A stretch of DNA of 64,000 nt from Trichostrongylus colubriformis (GCA_963978905.1 OZ022260.1:3771725-3835724), one strand, 5' to 3'. Positions 1-11,045 are shown, counted from the first letter of the stretch. The notes: generated by a model not told the origin, from the sequence alone. Program-made: numbers and translations.

Positions 1-327
1 TTTGGGTGGCTCGTATAATATGTCGGGTTTCCACTCGGAAGTGGAATATTTTGAATCCTAAAAACTCGTAAGTTTCCCAGTGTCATAAGGAAACTGTGAG
101 AGAAGGACGTGGTCAGGACACTCGATATAGGCGCGGGTCACGAAATGCGTTGCCGCGAGCGGTAAGTGGTTTGTTGATTCCACTGTGGATTGGTCATCGG
201 CGACATGAGAAGTGACCGCTGCTAAGGATGGCGGTCTGACCCAATTCGAGTGTCCTTATCTGTATTTTGCAAGTAGGGCTAGGAGAGGCATCCTAATCTA
301 TATGTGCTTGCAAGCTCTGTCACTTAC

Positions 328-482
328 CGTACAGAAATCCCGAGTCGAAACGGTAATTGATCTTGCAGTTCGCGTACGGTACGCAGAGCCATCTCTGTCC
401 GTTGTATACCATACTGCTCCCATATCTCTCCGCACGATTCGGAACCGGCGATCTGTCGATGTACCGGGAACAGCGCGCCGAT
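328..482 (-). CDS. Exon of metabotropic glutamate receptor-like class C GPCR (extracellular ligand-binding domain)
   Basis: The exon is 155 nt, 51 codons plus two bases, read on the minus strand. It starts after TTTAAG and ends at a strong donor (GTACG then GTAAGTG). The peptide opens with IGALFPVHRQ and continues with CGEIWEQYGIQR, then EMALRT, then LPFRLGIS. These are the first strand and helix of the Venus-flytrap ligand-binding lobe of mGluR receptors (pattern GxLFPVH, C-G-x-I, GIQR, LPxxxLG); the WEQYGIQR version resembles the insect mXR/mangetout branch. In the family this domain is extracellular and binds an amino-acid ligand. The last codon is split as CG, fitting the Arg before the conserved Asp-(Thr/Ser)-Cys. 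That next exon is not in positions 1-320 and should lie left of the window. The signal-peptide exon, at higher coordinates, was not found. Which mGluR/mXR subtype is open. Confidence 0.8.
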
Positions 483-1251
483 CTTAAATAATTATATGAC
501 TGCATTTGGAGCGTTGTCAAAACTACTAGGTTTGAATCCAAGCATCTAGCGAAATTGGTTTAAAAATTAAATTTGGACAAACTTCAAATTCAAAACAAAA
601 AAAGCAGAACATTTAGCCAATAGCCATGCCCGACCACGATGATCTAACATGGTCCCATGAAGATGGGATCCTTATTGCGTAAGCTTTATACCATGACCCC
701 CCTCTTCATTTTCGTTTTGAGATGTTTTTTTTTTGTAAAATAATATAAGTTCTGCCAAATAGTAATTCACTACAACGCCTCCATGTAACGTGGTAGAGCG
801 AAGACGATTAGAGCAATCCATTTCTCTGCGTCTCTGGTATGTTCGAGAAAGTTCGAGGAACTAAACTAAATCTCTCCGATTTCATCACAGTTAGATTGAC
901 GAATGAAGAGGCGCAGACCCCTGACTTCACCAAAGAATTGCCGTCGATTTAATCCCAAGGAGATGTTCTTTGGTGTCGATGAGGGCGGCTATAATCGAAG
1001 CACGCGAGTCTGTCGTGGCACTTCCCGCGAGATTTGCCGCCATCTCATTTGCAAGAAGGGGGGACACATCCATAGTTCGATCGCTAAACTTCAATGCTGT
1101 GCTCCAGCTGTGTGTGGTCCATAAGGCTTTTGAAAAAATTCTCAGGATAGCTAATCAGAGCAAAAAAAGTACAAAATGTCTCGCAGCGAGTGAGTGGGGA
1201 CACTCATGAGAAAGGTCCATTTGGAGCGGTTACACCTACCATAAATGCCTT
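483..1251. other. No assignable gene; one unplaced open reading stretch
   Basis: This stretch is probably 5' intron of the receptor gene. At about 931-1110 on the minus strand there is an alanine-rich open frame (NEMAANLAGSATTDSRAS in the middle). It ends at a good donor (CTTTG then GTGAAGT) and could start after GTTTAG. Its phase does not join to the receptor exon, and the plus strand is also open here, so it is not called a gene. A poly-A stretch near 725-735 breaks an otherwise open frame at 692-833. Confidence 0.3.
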
Positions 1252-1672
1252 AAAGGAATAGTCCATGGAAAACTGAGTTCCTTTTTATCCATGTACTTAT
1301 GTTGTATTTGCCTAATAAGGGCCGCCTGCAAAGTTTCACGCGAAAAGTGCAAACTCGGCTAAGAGATCTCCCCAAACTCTTGGCCGTGCGGGCGGGGCCT
1401 CCTAGCTAGTGCCCAACCCGTCGTCCGCTGCGGTCCGAGACGCATTGTAGGAACAGAAAGTTACGTAAAGTTTAACTCTCCGTTCCCAACTGCGACGGAC
1501 GACGGGAAAAGACTTCAACCCGGAGGCCCCGCCCACTCGGCCGAGACTTCCAAGGGCTGTATCTTGGCCGAATACTCACTTTTTCGCGTGAAATTTTGCA
1601 TGCGGCTCTTATTAGGCAAATACAACATAAATATGGGGGTAAGAAAGATTATTCTCCCTGGACGCTTCCTTT
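1252..1672. mobile_element. Foldback MITE family A, copy 1
   Basis: The ends form an imperfect terminal inverted repeat (AAAGGAATAGTCCATGG on the left, its counterpart CTGGACGCTTCCTTT on the right). Inside are long imperfect inverted arms with conserved blocks TTGTATTTGCCTAATAAG, GCAAAGTTTCACGCG and a GC-rich core around GTCGTCCGCTGCGG. The same arrangement recurs at 25180-25325 (part), 29270-29691 and 36629-37064. There is no coding capacity, so it is non-autonomous. Confidence 0.75.
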
Positions 1673-2142
1673 AAGGGACCATGTAGAACCACCCTACTAT
1701 ACGTATAATTCTATCCTTCGGAAGTAGTCGGCACAGGTCGCGACTCACGAATGTGTTTTCATGGACTAATTTCCTCCTTCTGGATTTATCTGACAGTCAA
1801 CACAGCGTTTGTAAAGAGACGAGAGCAGTCGTGGCCGTTCCGCAACACCTTGCACCAATGGCGGTGGAGATGGTACCCGCCTCTTTTGAGAACGGAACAC
1901 GTCTCTGCGTGGTAACATGGCTGAGAACCTTGGAGGTGCATGCTACATGAAGTCGCATTCACTAGAGGTTTTAAGTGACTGGCCAGTCAGAAAAACAAAA
2001 ACAAAAAAAAATAAAAAGCAGTGGAAATAATGTCTTTCAGTTCGGAGGTAACTTTTGACTTTGTACAAGGTTTTAGGCTTAAATTAGGCATCAGGCGATA
2101 TTTTGTTTGATGATAGCAATAATTTTTACACGATACAATCTA

Positions 2143-2828
2143 TTAGGTTGATCGGAAAGTTTTGATAAGGTCGAGATTTTTTTCTGTTTTATTTTATAAC
2201 TCAGCAAACAATGCAAACTAGTCATCAATATAATAACTATAGTTAGTCATAACATTGTCCCACCTAACGGGCAGGTCAGCGATTCCCTTCTCCCAGAACT
2301 GGGAAGATTAGAAGTCAAAGAAGTCACCGATTACTTGTCCAAGTTGGTCACAGTTGACGAATTTTTTTATGCTATAAAAGCCTCAAGAGACCGGAATAAG
2401 TGGTAATCTGAGAGGACAATATCAGATGAATATGGCGAATGTGGAGTCGTGTCCCAACCCAGCTTCTCCAGTTTTGCCCGGGTCCCTCTCATAGGCAATT
2501 GACCGGTGCAAAATTGGAGGAGCCAGCTTGGGACACGGTTCCACATCCACCCTATTCATCTGATATTGCCCCGTCAGATTACCACTTGTTCCGGCCCCTC
2601 AGGGCTTTCCTAGCTAAAAAAACTATGACCACCTTGGACAAGTGGTCGAGACTTCTTTGACTCTCAATCTTCTCAGTTCTGAGAGAAGGGAATCGCTGAC
2701 CTACCCGTTAGATGGGACAATGTTATGACTAACTTTATTATATTGTTGATCAGCGTGCATTGTTTGCTGAGTTATAAAATAAAACAGAAAAAAATCTCGA
2801 CCCTATCAAAACTTTCCGATCAACCTAA
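2143..2828 (+). mobile_element. Inverted-duplication mariner relic with TA target duplication
   Basis: Both ends carry TTAGGTTGATCGGAAAG in inverted orientation, flanked by TA. The whole element is a large imperfect palindrome: sequence from about 2143-2330 and 2400-2480 returns inverted at 2520-2828. Positions 2560-2615 translate to HPPYSSDIAPSDYHLFRPL, the mariner transposase segment that carries the third catalytic Asp in active enzymes, and the left arm holds the same sequence on the other strand. The first two catalytic Asp regions are missing, so it cannot be autonomous. It probably arose by head-to-head joining of two transposase 3' ends. Confidence 0.8.
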
Positions 2829-4714
2829 TAGTTTTCCTGCTGACATTGCCTTTACTATAATATTAGAATTTCTGCTGTACCACATCACTGTCTATTGCAG
2901 GGTCGTTTTCTGCCACGTGACTGTTAATCGTATGGGCGGTGCCGAGCACAGAGGGTGGGTATGCACTCACCTTTCTGGCTATCAGCACACTTGTCGTACT
3001 ATCTTTCCGAGCGCTGAAAGAGCACAACTATATATACAAGTGCTGGTCCACCTACCAATTGGAAGGGGGGGGGGGAGGGTCGCTCAACTAGATTTATAGT
3101 GGAGAGGACCTTGAGATGGCAGGAAAGTGCATGCGCTTGCACTCGTGCGCCGTTCAGGACGAAGATCACCTTCGAGTATCCTTTTGGGAACCCCTGTTCA
3201 TCGCCGATCATGCTCCCGATTCTCTTAACAGATTTGCAGCTAAGTTATAGCCTAGGATTATACCTCCCCCCTACTAGTCCACATACGGATGGAGGACCGT
3301 GGAGTAAATTTTTCTTCTCAAAAAAATCCCATCAAGTGTCCCCTCCACTGCCTGACGAGTTCAGATGTTGCTTAGCTGTCGAGAAAGTGCGTGACAAGGA
3401 TGAGATGACGAAATCGAGGCGGCGACGACGATGGTGAGTGAGCGGTGATGAGATTTTCAACGAAAGACGTCGCATCGTCGCCTTTCTCCTTCCTGATCCC
3501 CTTTCATCATCGTTCTCAATGCGAACACATCAGTGTCCAGTCAAATTGACAGGAAGGGAGACTTATTGACTTATCCCAAATGCATGGGGAAATTCTCTAA
3601 AACGTGAAAAAATGACTGTCTCTTTTGTTGAGATAAAAATGGTAGCAACAGGTGAATCAACTCCTCTGCTCTTGCATGGTTCAAATTCTGGACAGCCTTC
3701 CCAGGCTATTGAGCTTTCCATCCATTTGGCAGATTTTGCGGGAAGGGAATACACAAACTTTTTCGTCAACTGCTTTATTGTTAATTCGGGCCAATCCTAA
3801 GCGCACAAATGACCTTAAGATTAGGAACTGAAGTTGAATACGTGGCGCATCTAACAGGGGGATTGACTGATATTGAATACCGTATCCCCGCACCCTTCTG
3901 CGGTAATTTTAGTGGCAAAAATAATACAGACATGGATATGTACTTCAATGAATACCAACCAGTGATACTGACGTTTCACTTATGACATAAGGCAGCAAAA
4001 TACAACTCGGACTCCGCCCAGTGGGCAAGCCCCGCCCTTTAACCCAGGCTATGGTAAAAAGGAATTGTGGCGAAAAAATTGGCGAAAGATGGACACGAAT
4101 TCTCGATCAACAATTATTGGAATATGTAAAAGGGGTCGGGCTCAAATACGAGACAGCTGACTGATTGATTTTCTCAAAGGGAAGATACGTTTTTAATTAA
4201 TTGCCGGTTTGGTCAATTTTGATCGACCACGTACCACTTTGCCAGCATGAAAATCACCCCTATTTTAAAAGTTCCAGAAATGGCTCATTTCCCTTGTAGA
4301 ACTGATAAGTCTCTTTCGAATGATATATAAAAATTGTGATTATAAAAAAACTTGTGACTCTATGGAAAAATGTCGCCTTGGAAAAAAGCGACTTTAAATA
4401 TGAAGTGACTCAGTACATAGTCAAAATCCTATGAAAACGCTTGTGGACTAGTAAATGGAGTATGTTATTGACATGCTACTGTTTTTCCTACTCGGATAGA
4501 GTGCCACTTCCGCAAAACTTCTGCTTGGAGATGATCCCTCACCCGGGCTATAACAAGATACAGTACTCCGAGAAGGTTGTACTTTGTTTGAAGGGAAAGT
4601 TTTATTGATCGATTGAACAAGGAAAGGGGAAAAAACGATCATCGAACTTTTCTTTATAGAAAACGTCACGCACCGGAGTTCCACTCAGGAATGCGAAGGC
4701 GTTTCATTTTATTT
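2829..4714. other. Intergenic or intronic; isolated splice-like exons only
   Basis: No gene could be assembled. A 43-nt minus-strand micro-exon candidate at 2971-3013 lies between GCTCTTTCAG and AAAG-GTGAGTGC and is open in one frame (ARKDSTTSVLIARK). A plus-strand candidate at about 3372-3433 ends at a strong GTGAGTGAGC donor and encodes charged residues ending in an Arg run. Neither joins a neighbour in phase. Positions 3640-3710 resemble a tRNA (A-box-like TGGTAGCAACAGG, B-box-like GGTTCAAATTC) and are probably a decayed SINE head. Positions 3065-3075 are an 11-G tract. Confidence 0.3.
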
Positions 4715-4912
4715 CGGGCACTATACTGACCATGCAGGGGGGGGGGGGTCAATTTGTTGAATGCTGAGCATGAACATGATTTCACATGAATGTTGAACAG
4801 CAACACACATGTATATATGTAACATACAGAGTATGTTATTGACATGTAAAGTACATGTGAAGCTGTGTTACTGTTGAATACTTACCAGTTGTCCCCCCTA
4901 ATTAATATAGCA
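4715..4912. mobile_element. G-tract MITE family N, copy 1
   Basis: The left end reads GCACTATA then a G tract then TCAATTTGTTGAA; the right end is the inverse (TTGTCCCCCC, then ATAGCACTG). The interior is rich in ACATG/CATGT motifs. Other copies are at about 17700-17890, 18775-18926, 21288-21462 and, split around an exon, 36008-36385. Confidence 0.65.
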
Positions 4913-5818
4913 CTGATTTTAGACCTACCCAGTAATTTTTGGAAAGGGAAAGAATCATGGTCAAATTAATGCCTCAATCGCCCAGATCATCTCTGAACCC
5001 ATTGGTTGAAGAAAAATGGCAGCATTTTCTGGTGGACGGGTAAACTTACAGACAGCAGAGTGATAGAAGCCATTATTTATTGCCCTATGCTCTCACGCTA
5101 CTCTAGCAATTGAGCCATCTAGCCGTTTTCGAAATTTATGGAGCCTTTTACCTTGCCTCAACTGAGTCCACCGGGTCCAGTTTTTGCTCATGTGAGCTAA
5201 CCAGTATATATATTTTCAAGTATTGTGCCGTGCAGTCAAATATGCAAGTAAATACATAAACAAATAAATCTCCACATTGATTCTACTTGAACCGGCGACT
5301 TTGGATTGCACTTGAACCGGCGACTTTGGATTGTTGCTGTGTGTGACTTGTAGTCAGTTGTGCTTTGAGTATATCGAAGACTCGTATTATTGAGACTTCA
5401 AATTCGAACAAGCTCATTTCAAAGGCAAGCAATTCGATACTCAAATGAAGCTGAGCCAATGCATATGAGGCTGACAGTTTTCACAGTTGTTGTATACTCT
5501 TGGCTCACTGTCAGCCACCATCAGTGCCCGAATATCAAGCTCCCACTTACTTATGGGTCTCTTTTCACGTTCAGTTCCCCTTTTCCGACCCTTACTATCA
5601 CCATGGCGAGTGTAAAGGCTTCGCTACCTCCTGACCTGGGTTTCTGTCCTCCCGGATCAGGTAACTTGTAGTAGATCTGCTGGGTAGGATACAAGAGGGG
5701 TTATGTGTGGGGAAAGAGTAACTTCCCGTGCCATCAACTTGAATTTACATTGAGCCCCCCTCCCCAAAAAAATTCTTGATGATCCTTCTTATTATACAAG
5801 GGTCGGTCTGCTATACTA
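4913..5818. other. Decayed tRNA-like SINE and small tandem duplication; possible secreted-protein start exon
   Basis: On the minus strand about 5096-5135 reads like a tRNA A-box region (GGCTCAATTGCTAGAG). Positions 5284-5332 are a 24-25 bp direct duplication containing CTTGAACCGGCGACTTTGG. On the plus strand 5463-5661 is open from an ATG with a hydrophobic leader (MRLTVFTVVVYSWLTVS) and ends at a good donor (GGATCAG then GTAACTTG). No downstream exon was found, so this is only a candidate. Confidence 0.3.
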
Positions 5819-6706
5819 TTAGGTTGTGAGGAAAGTTTTGACCGGTTTCTAATTCGGGAGATCATAACTCGGCTCAGACTGCATTTTTTTCCCACAAAAT
5901 AAGCACCATTCGATCCGCTACACTCTCGGCAACATTATGCAGACCTACATATCCCAATTTGATGAAGGGCTGACGATTTATATTGCGCGAAATGAAAAAA
6001 GTCGACGCCAAATAACCATTCTTTCTGAATACACTGCGCTGAACAAGCTGTTCAGAAGCTGTTTGGGTAAGTGGAGCTCGGTTAGCGGTAGATCTGATGA
6101 ATATGGAGAACGAGCAAGGGCTTCAGCTTGCAACTGCTTCAGTCACTGGAATAGGATTTCTCGAAAATGCGCTTGGGTATGGCTACTCCAAAGGATCGCG
6201 CGGCACCCATTTTTTGGACTTTTTTTTCAAATCGAGGCTACTTGAGGTGATCAACTAAGTTTGCTCCTTAAGGGACAGTACTTTTGGATATCCCCTGCAA
6301 GTGTGAACGCGCATCGCTTTCTGCCGTTTTAGTTAAAGCCATTTGATCAATTGAAAATTCGAGCAATTCGTTCTCATTTATGCGCTTCTGAAACCAAGGA
6401 TAAAGTGTTCGATCCAATGCTTCACCCCCTCCCCTTGCAGCACTCACATTTGTGGTCACCTTCGCTGGGACTCGGCTAAGCAAGAACTCGTGAAGTGAAG
6501 TCAACCAAAAAGTGCCATCTTCGCCGTACTTTAAAATTTCCCTAATAATTCCAGAAACTCGTGGCTTTCCAGATAAAACATATGTTCAGAAAGAGCAACT
6601 TTTGTCTGTCTAAGGAGCACAATATATAAGCTGATTCATGTTAACGCGCTTTGATATTCGATTTTGTTAACGCGAAAAACCGGCCAGAATTTCCCTTGCA
6701 ACCTAA
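5819..6706 (-). mobile_element. Degenerate mariner with TIRs and TA flanks
   Basis: The left end TTAGGTTGTGAGGAAAG and the inverse of the right end (TTAGGTTGCAAGGGAAA) form TIRs of about 30 bp, each flanked by TA. The minus strand holds pieces of a transposase. Positions 6268-6583 are open for about 105 codons, ending near QGISKSTVP, like the second helix-turn-helix region. About 6090-6130 reads SPYSSDLPLTELHLPKQL, a decayed version of the block around the third catalytic Asp. In-frame stops and frame changes make it inactive. The open stretch can mimic a spliced gene; the TIRs show it is a transposon. Confidence 0.75.
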
Positions 6707-6860
6707 TAGCAGTGAGAAGCAAAGGTTGAGGAAAGCTTTCAAAAAAAGGGGGTTGTATTTTGCGCAGCTCATCATGTGAACACAAGCCCAAAAAAAGTCA
6801 GAGTTTCGCCAGGGGGTCGAAAAAAAGAATCTTCACAGCTTCACCGAGAAGGTGGTGACC

Positions 6861-6928
6861 TACTTATCAAAACTCGACATTTTATAGGTCGTTGAACTCG
6901 CCCCATTGAGGCGAATTCGGTGCTTTTA
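6861..6928 (+). repeat. Solo fragment of the giant-palindrome repeat family
   Basis: The sequence CTTATCAAAACTCGACATTTTATA then GTTGAACTCG..CATT.AGGCGAAT matches the outer part of the arms at 43571-45114 (right-arm orientation) with several substitutions. The family is therefore repeated in the genome and not only a local inversion. Confidence 0.6.
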
Positions 6929-7536
6929 AATTTTTTCCCTTTATATTAAATTCAAACGAAGTTGTGACGGGCACGACGGTTTGCGCGCTTGGTCCGTCGC
7001 TTTTGTGGTGGTTTCGGAAATGTTCATGTGGTCTTTGAAAAATGACCAAATAGGCTAGTTGGGTCCGTCTTTGAAATCCTCTTACAACCCTGTGATAGAC
7101 GTCTTGATTCCAGAAGAATAGCCAATTTTCTCGATGCCGAAGTCAAAGTTGCTTTACTCTCAACCCCTTGGCGGCTGTGAAACGCTTAACTCGTCGTCGG
7201 CTCGTCACCCGAAATGCGCCGCGCTGCTGATTCAATTCCCGGGCCGCCAACAATTAGATACGTTCATGTGATATGAAAAACTCATTTGCCTTCTCGAGAA
7301 TACGCGAATGAACTCGTCCACTTAGGACGACTTCAGCTTGCATTGTTACGTAAATCATACAGCTTTCGATTCAATCAGAAATAAATCTTGGAAGGCTAAT
7401 AAATATGCAGTATGCAGTACGGTAAGTAATTGCTTCCGCATACGCAAATCCACAGAACTGCTTCACCATTATGAATGGAATATAGCAATGGTTATTTTTA
7501 TGAAAAACATAATTCCTTTGTACATGTATGTACGTA

Positions 7537-7640
7537 TTAGGTTTGGTGCATAATTAATGCAGCTTTTCATTGTTACGTTATTGTGTTGTGGAAATGGACA
7601 TTTTGACGATTACCAAAAGGAAATCAGTCCTTGATTGCTA
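7537..7640. mobile_element. Single mariner-type end
   Basis: TA followed by TTAGGTTTGGTGCATAATTA is a mariner-type terminus. I found no matching inverse end and no transposase motif downstream, so this is a fragment. Confidence 0.4.
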
Positions 7641-7929
7641 CCTCAGCTCATGTAAGGAAATTATACATATATTAATACAAATATAATAATGGGCACGTAA
7701 TAAGAAAAAGCGATTCAAACTTGAATAGTCGATTCCACAGAAAAAACAGGTAAAAAGAAGTCTGTCAAAGCATTGTAAACACATGCTAGTACTGTGGCCA
7801 TGGGGTCAGTACAGAAGACGTTGGACAACTATTCAAATGGAAGTTAATCAGGAATTTGAATGGGATTGTAATCCTTAAATTACACGGCAGAGCGTGACTA
7901 CGTACACAATGTTGTGTAAACTCATGACA

Positions 7930-8118
7930 AAAAATCGCTTCGCGGCATCGCATCGCAATCGCTTAGCGGCGCCATCAGTACGTTTGGCGAGTGCGAGCCG
8001 TTTGGAATTCCGCTCAAGACGCGAAGGGCTGGTACCGTGAAGGATCTTCGGAGTTTGCAGTTTGGAAGCTTCGGAAGTTCGCCTATATTGTTGTTGTTGT
8101 TGCTGTTTAAACAGATAA
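7930..8118 (+). repeat. Repeat family C, copy 1
   Basis: About 185 bp, from CGCTTCGCGGCATCGC through TTTGGAAGCTTCGGAAGTTCG to a GTT trinucleotide run and CTGTTTAAACAG. It matches 41205-41395 in opposite orientation. Positions 8125-8180 end in a GTGTACAC-rich terminus like MITE family B. Positions 8217-8303 (plus) are open from an ATG to a GTGAGT donor, but with no partner exon. Confidence 0.65.
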
Positions 8119-8303
8119 AGCTTCAAACGACTAGTATTTGCCGCGCCGGTCCCCGCAGGCGGCCACGCGGGCTTTTGTCATAAGTGTACACACCCGTACA
8201 CAAGCAGCGAAATAGAATGGCACGACCGGAGAGGCAGGGACGACGCAACCACGCCCAGTCCTCAGCAACGAAAGGTATGGAGGTGGTCAAAACCATTACA
8301 AGG

Positions 8304-9021
8304 GTGAGTTTTTCTTTAGGTCATCATAAGAAAATGTTTTCACATTATGTGCACTTACATATAAACATCTGAAATGATACGTAACAATAAGCATTTAAAT
8401 AACATAATTTATGGGAGTAAATAAAATTATCAAAACTTTTAAACTAAGTATCAAATTACTCAGAATTGTATTCACTTCTCAATAATTGTTCGAGCCAACT
8501 TACTACCTCTACTAGGACTGAATGCATTTTACTACCCCATTTTGGACTGAATGATTTTGAAATGCTTATGCATTGAGTAACTATATGCTTTTTTTTGAAA
8601 ACACACTTCCTGTTAACGCCTTTAGCTACTTTTCAAAAAATTGCACTACCAGCCATCGATTTTCCTGACTGAGAAAGTTCTGCGTTCTCCGCGTAACTGA
8701 ACCCGTTATGGCAATTATCCAGCCATTCATTGTCACCACTCAATAATGCATTCATCGTCGCCGGCAACATGAGATGCCAAGCCATCAATCAAGATTTCCA
8801 TCTACGGTTTTGGCTTTGGACTTTGACCATGGAGAGGATTGGAGCCGTACTTTGAGGTTATTCAGGCAACAACGTAGTGTGCTTGATGGTGCAATAAACA
8901 GCCGCATAAAAATTAGAGAATAAGGCATAGCTACTATTGTCGAAAAAAATTGATTGCCTCCTTTTCTCCAGCAAATCACTCAGCGAATCACATATGTAAT
9001 AAACGATATAATAATAAAGTT
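8304..9021. other. No gene or repeat recognised
   Basis: AT-rich sequence with short homopolymers. No open frame here has both a recognisable acceptor and donor, and no match to the other repeats in the window was noticed. Confidence 0.4.
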
Positions 9022-9294
9022 TTTGGCGTTTATAAATCTCTTCTGCAGGATGCGCCGCGCATTTTAGTTCTATTCAGAATGGTGGCAGTTAAATGAGATT
9101 TCGCCTATACAGTAACTTGCAGGGCCAGTCGATGTACAAGTCAGTGCTTTTATTCTCCCATACGAGTCTGATATTCATTCACCAACCTCGAAGGAATGGA
9201 CCGATTGGTTGGTCTGAGCGAGCGTTGATGCAAGTTTGATCTCCGCACCGTGAGGGTGATAATGTGCGCCACCTGTCACTATACCACGTCCCCC
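9022..9294 (-). mobile_element. tRNA-derived SINE family O, copy 1
   Basis: On the minus strand the head has an A-box-like GGTATAGTGACAGGTGGCG and a B-box-like GGAGATCAAAC, followed by a body ending in GCGGCGCATCCTGC and AACGCCAAA. The same order and length recur at 34803-35080 on the plus strand. An RNA polymerase III promoter head plus a conserved body is the normal SINE layout. Confidence 0.75.
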
Positions 9295-9340
9295 CTCATA
9301 TGTATTATTTCAACATAGATTTACAGAGATTTTGCACAAA

Positions 9341-9399
9341 GCAAATTCTAATTCTGCTTTGTGTAAAATAAAGCTGCACAAAGCAGAATTAGAATTTGC
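9341..9399. repeat. Short perfect hairpin, 23-bp arms
   Basis: Positions 9341-9363 and 9377-9399 are exact inverted repeats (arm begins GCAAATTCTAATTCTGCTTT) with a 13-nt loop. It could be a pre-miRNA-like stem or a MITE remnant. Confidence 0.7.
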
Positions 9400-10158
9400 G
9401 TACTAAAAACGAAAACTAAAAATAGATCAAGATTTCCATGACGTTGAACTATGAACTATCCTAAATTTAAAAAAGTAGGAAAATTTCACACTCCATGTTC
9501 TGACCATTTTATCTTCAGAGAGCGTGAGATAATGAGCACATCCCGTTTTCCTCGCATATTTTTGAATTTGCATGGCAAGACTGACTTCCCTCAAATTTCA
9601 AGGAGAAATAAAAAATGTTCAGTTTGTTGTTGATAAAGCATTCCATGAAAAATTTTCAAATTGTTAGATAAATTAATTAGTATGAGGGTACTTCGAACCC
9701 TAAAAGGAGAAACGCTTCTTGCAACTAAATAACTGTCACAAACTTGAAGAACAGATGTCCCACGCGGAAAAAATTATCAGGAGCATTATTGCCTGCATAA
9801 AATAAAGTAGAACCATATTAATCGAAGATGTTTATCAGGTTTATTGTAAATTACTCGGAGCCTTCGCATAATCAGTGAATGGCTTTTTTTTGGTAAGAAG
9901 ACCAAACACCACAGTGGCCCCGACCTTTTAGCTTGCTTCCATAATTAGCCAACAATTAAAGCAAAAACTTGATTTAATTAGGTTTTTATTGAAAAGAGAC
10001 CATTATTTCAAATATGGACTGCGGTTCGTTATAAATGATAATTGGGTGGACAGCGAGAAATGCCATACCCATCGAGTAATGCATAGTAATGATGGCTACG
10101 GAAACGCAAAATCGATAAAATTGTTGAGGGCTCGATAAAACTGGACTCATTGGAATTA
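9400..10158. other. 3' flank of the 10-kb gene; otherwise unassigned
   Basis: AT-rich. On the minus strand an AATAAA (plus-strand TTTATT at 9985-9990) lies about 170 nt past the stop codon at 10159 and is the likely poly(A) signal for the gene at 10159-11045. Nothing else is recognised. Confidence 0.4.
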
Positions 10159-11045
10159 CTAACTATGCGGTCCTAATCTTGATAACTTGCGCTGTTTAGC
10201 GAGATTTCTGGAAGGATAGGAGCCCGTGAAAAAGTGAGCGACTATAGGCGACAGTAGGCGACCATAGACGACAGCATGCACTGCGATCGACGGCTGCAGA
10301 CAAAAGTCATGATAAGGAGCAACCGGGATCAAACAAGAAGCGTCAATGGGCGACGAGGCGTGATAATGCTCGAGAAGGAACGACATGAGCGACAGCAGGC
10401 GACAGTGCCTCTATAGGAAGCGAGGGAAGTGAAAACCATAAACGACAACTTTGCAAAAAAAAAGTTCCATTTGAAAAAAAAGTCACCAAAGCACTGCTAC
10501 GAAGATCAGTGAGACATTTGAAAGAAAATCATAGCGTACCTGAATTTCTCCAGGGATTTCGGCCACCAGCATACGAGCCGACTGCTGAACCGTGGTTTTG
10601 GCGACCACATCGACCACTCGTAACATAAGCAAAGTCACATGACTGTAGAGCATTTTGACTCAATGCCCAAAGGCGCTGCACAAGGCAGCGCCTTGACCAC
10701 GAGTTCGATGCCGCTTGATACCCAGCTGGCGGAGTGATAATGGTGCTCAGGAGCCGGCACAAAAATCTCAGTGAATCGTTAATACCAATATGAAGAATGG
10801 CTAGTAGTAATACGAGCAGCTCCTCCAGTGTACACGTGCACACGAGGACGTATAAAACGCTACCTGAAAGATCCACATGGCTGAGTAGCATATCGAAGTT
10901 AAGTATGTCAGAACAGAACAGGAAAAACGAGCTCGACACAAATTGGCACGCGTTTATACTCTGCGACGCGATCGCGGGACTCATTATACTACATACTATG
11001 TGTCGCATGACCATCGGTCGCAAACCAGGATTGTTAACGAATATC
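10159..11045 (-). CDS. 3' exons of a probable multi-pass membrane protein (family uncertain)
   Basis: Three exons join in phase: 10722-11045 (acceptor GGGCAACAG, donor GG-GTATCA), 10540-10642 (acceptor GCTCTACAG, donor CAG-GTACGC) and 10159-10293 (acceptor TTTGTCTGCAG, TAG stop). They encode 186 aa. The first exon is open for 107 codons and hydrophobic, with likely membrane segments QFVSSSFFLFCSDILNFDML and SVLYVLVCTCTLEELLVLLL. The second is amphipathic (VVDVVAKTTVQQSARMLVAE). The hydrophobic stretches followed by such a segment recall nematode gustatory-receptor-like (GUR) proteins, but the TYxxxxxQF end of that family is absent, so this is only a suggestion. The last exon is the weakest; its DNA contains short repeats of GGCGACAG type. 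5' exons were not found. Confidence 0.4.

Noticed and set aside
692..833. Possible exon in front of the receptor exon (reading into GVM-IGALF)
   Set aside because: A 10-A run shifts the frame; at the given sequence the length is 142 nt and the phase does not fit.
6268..6583. Minus-strand open frame of about 105 codons that can also be read as two spliced exons
   Set aside because: It lies inside TIRs at 5819-6706 with TA flanks and next to a decayed mariner catalytic block, so it is transposase remnant and not a host gene.
7185..7250. tRNA-like sequence (GGCGGC..GCCGCC with GATTCAATTCC)
   Set aside because: No T stem or A-box could be drawn; only the outer pairing fits.
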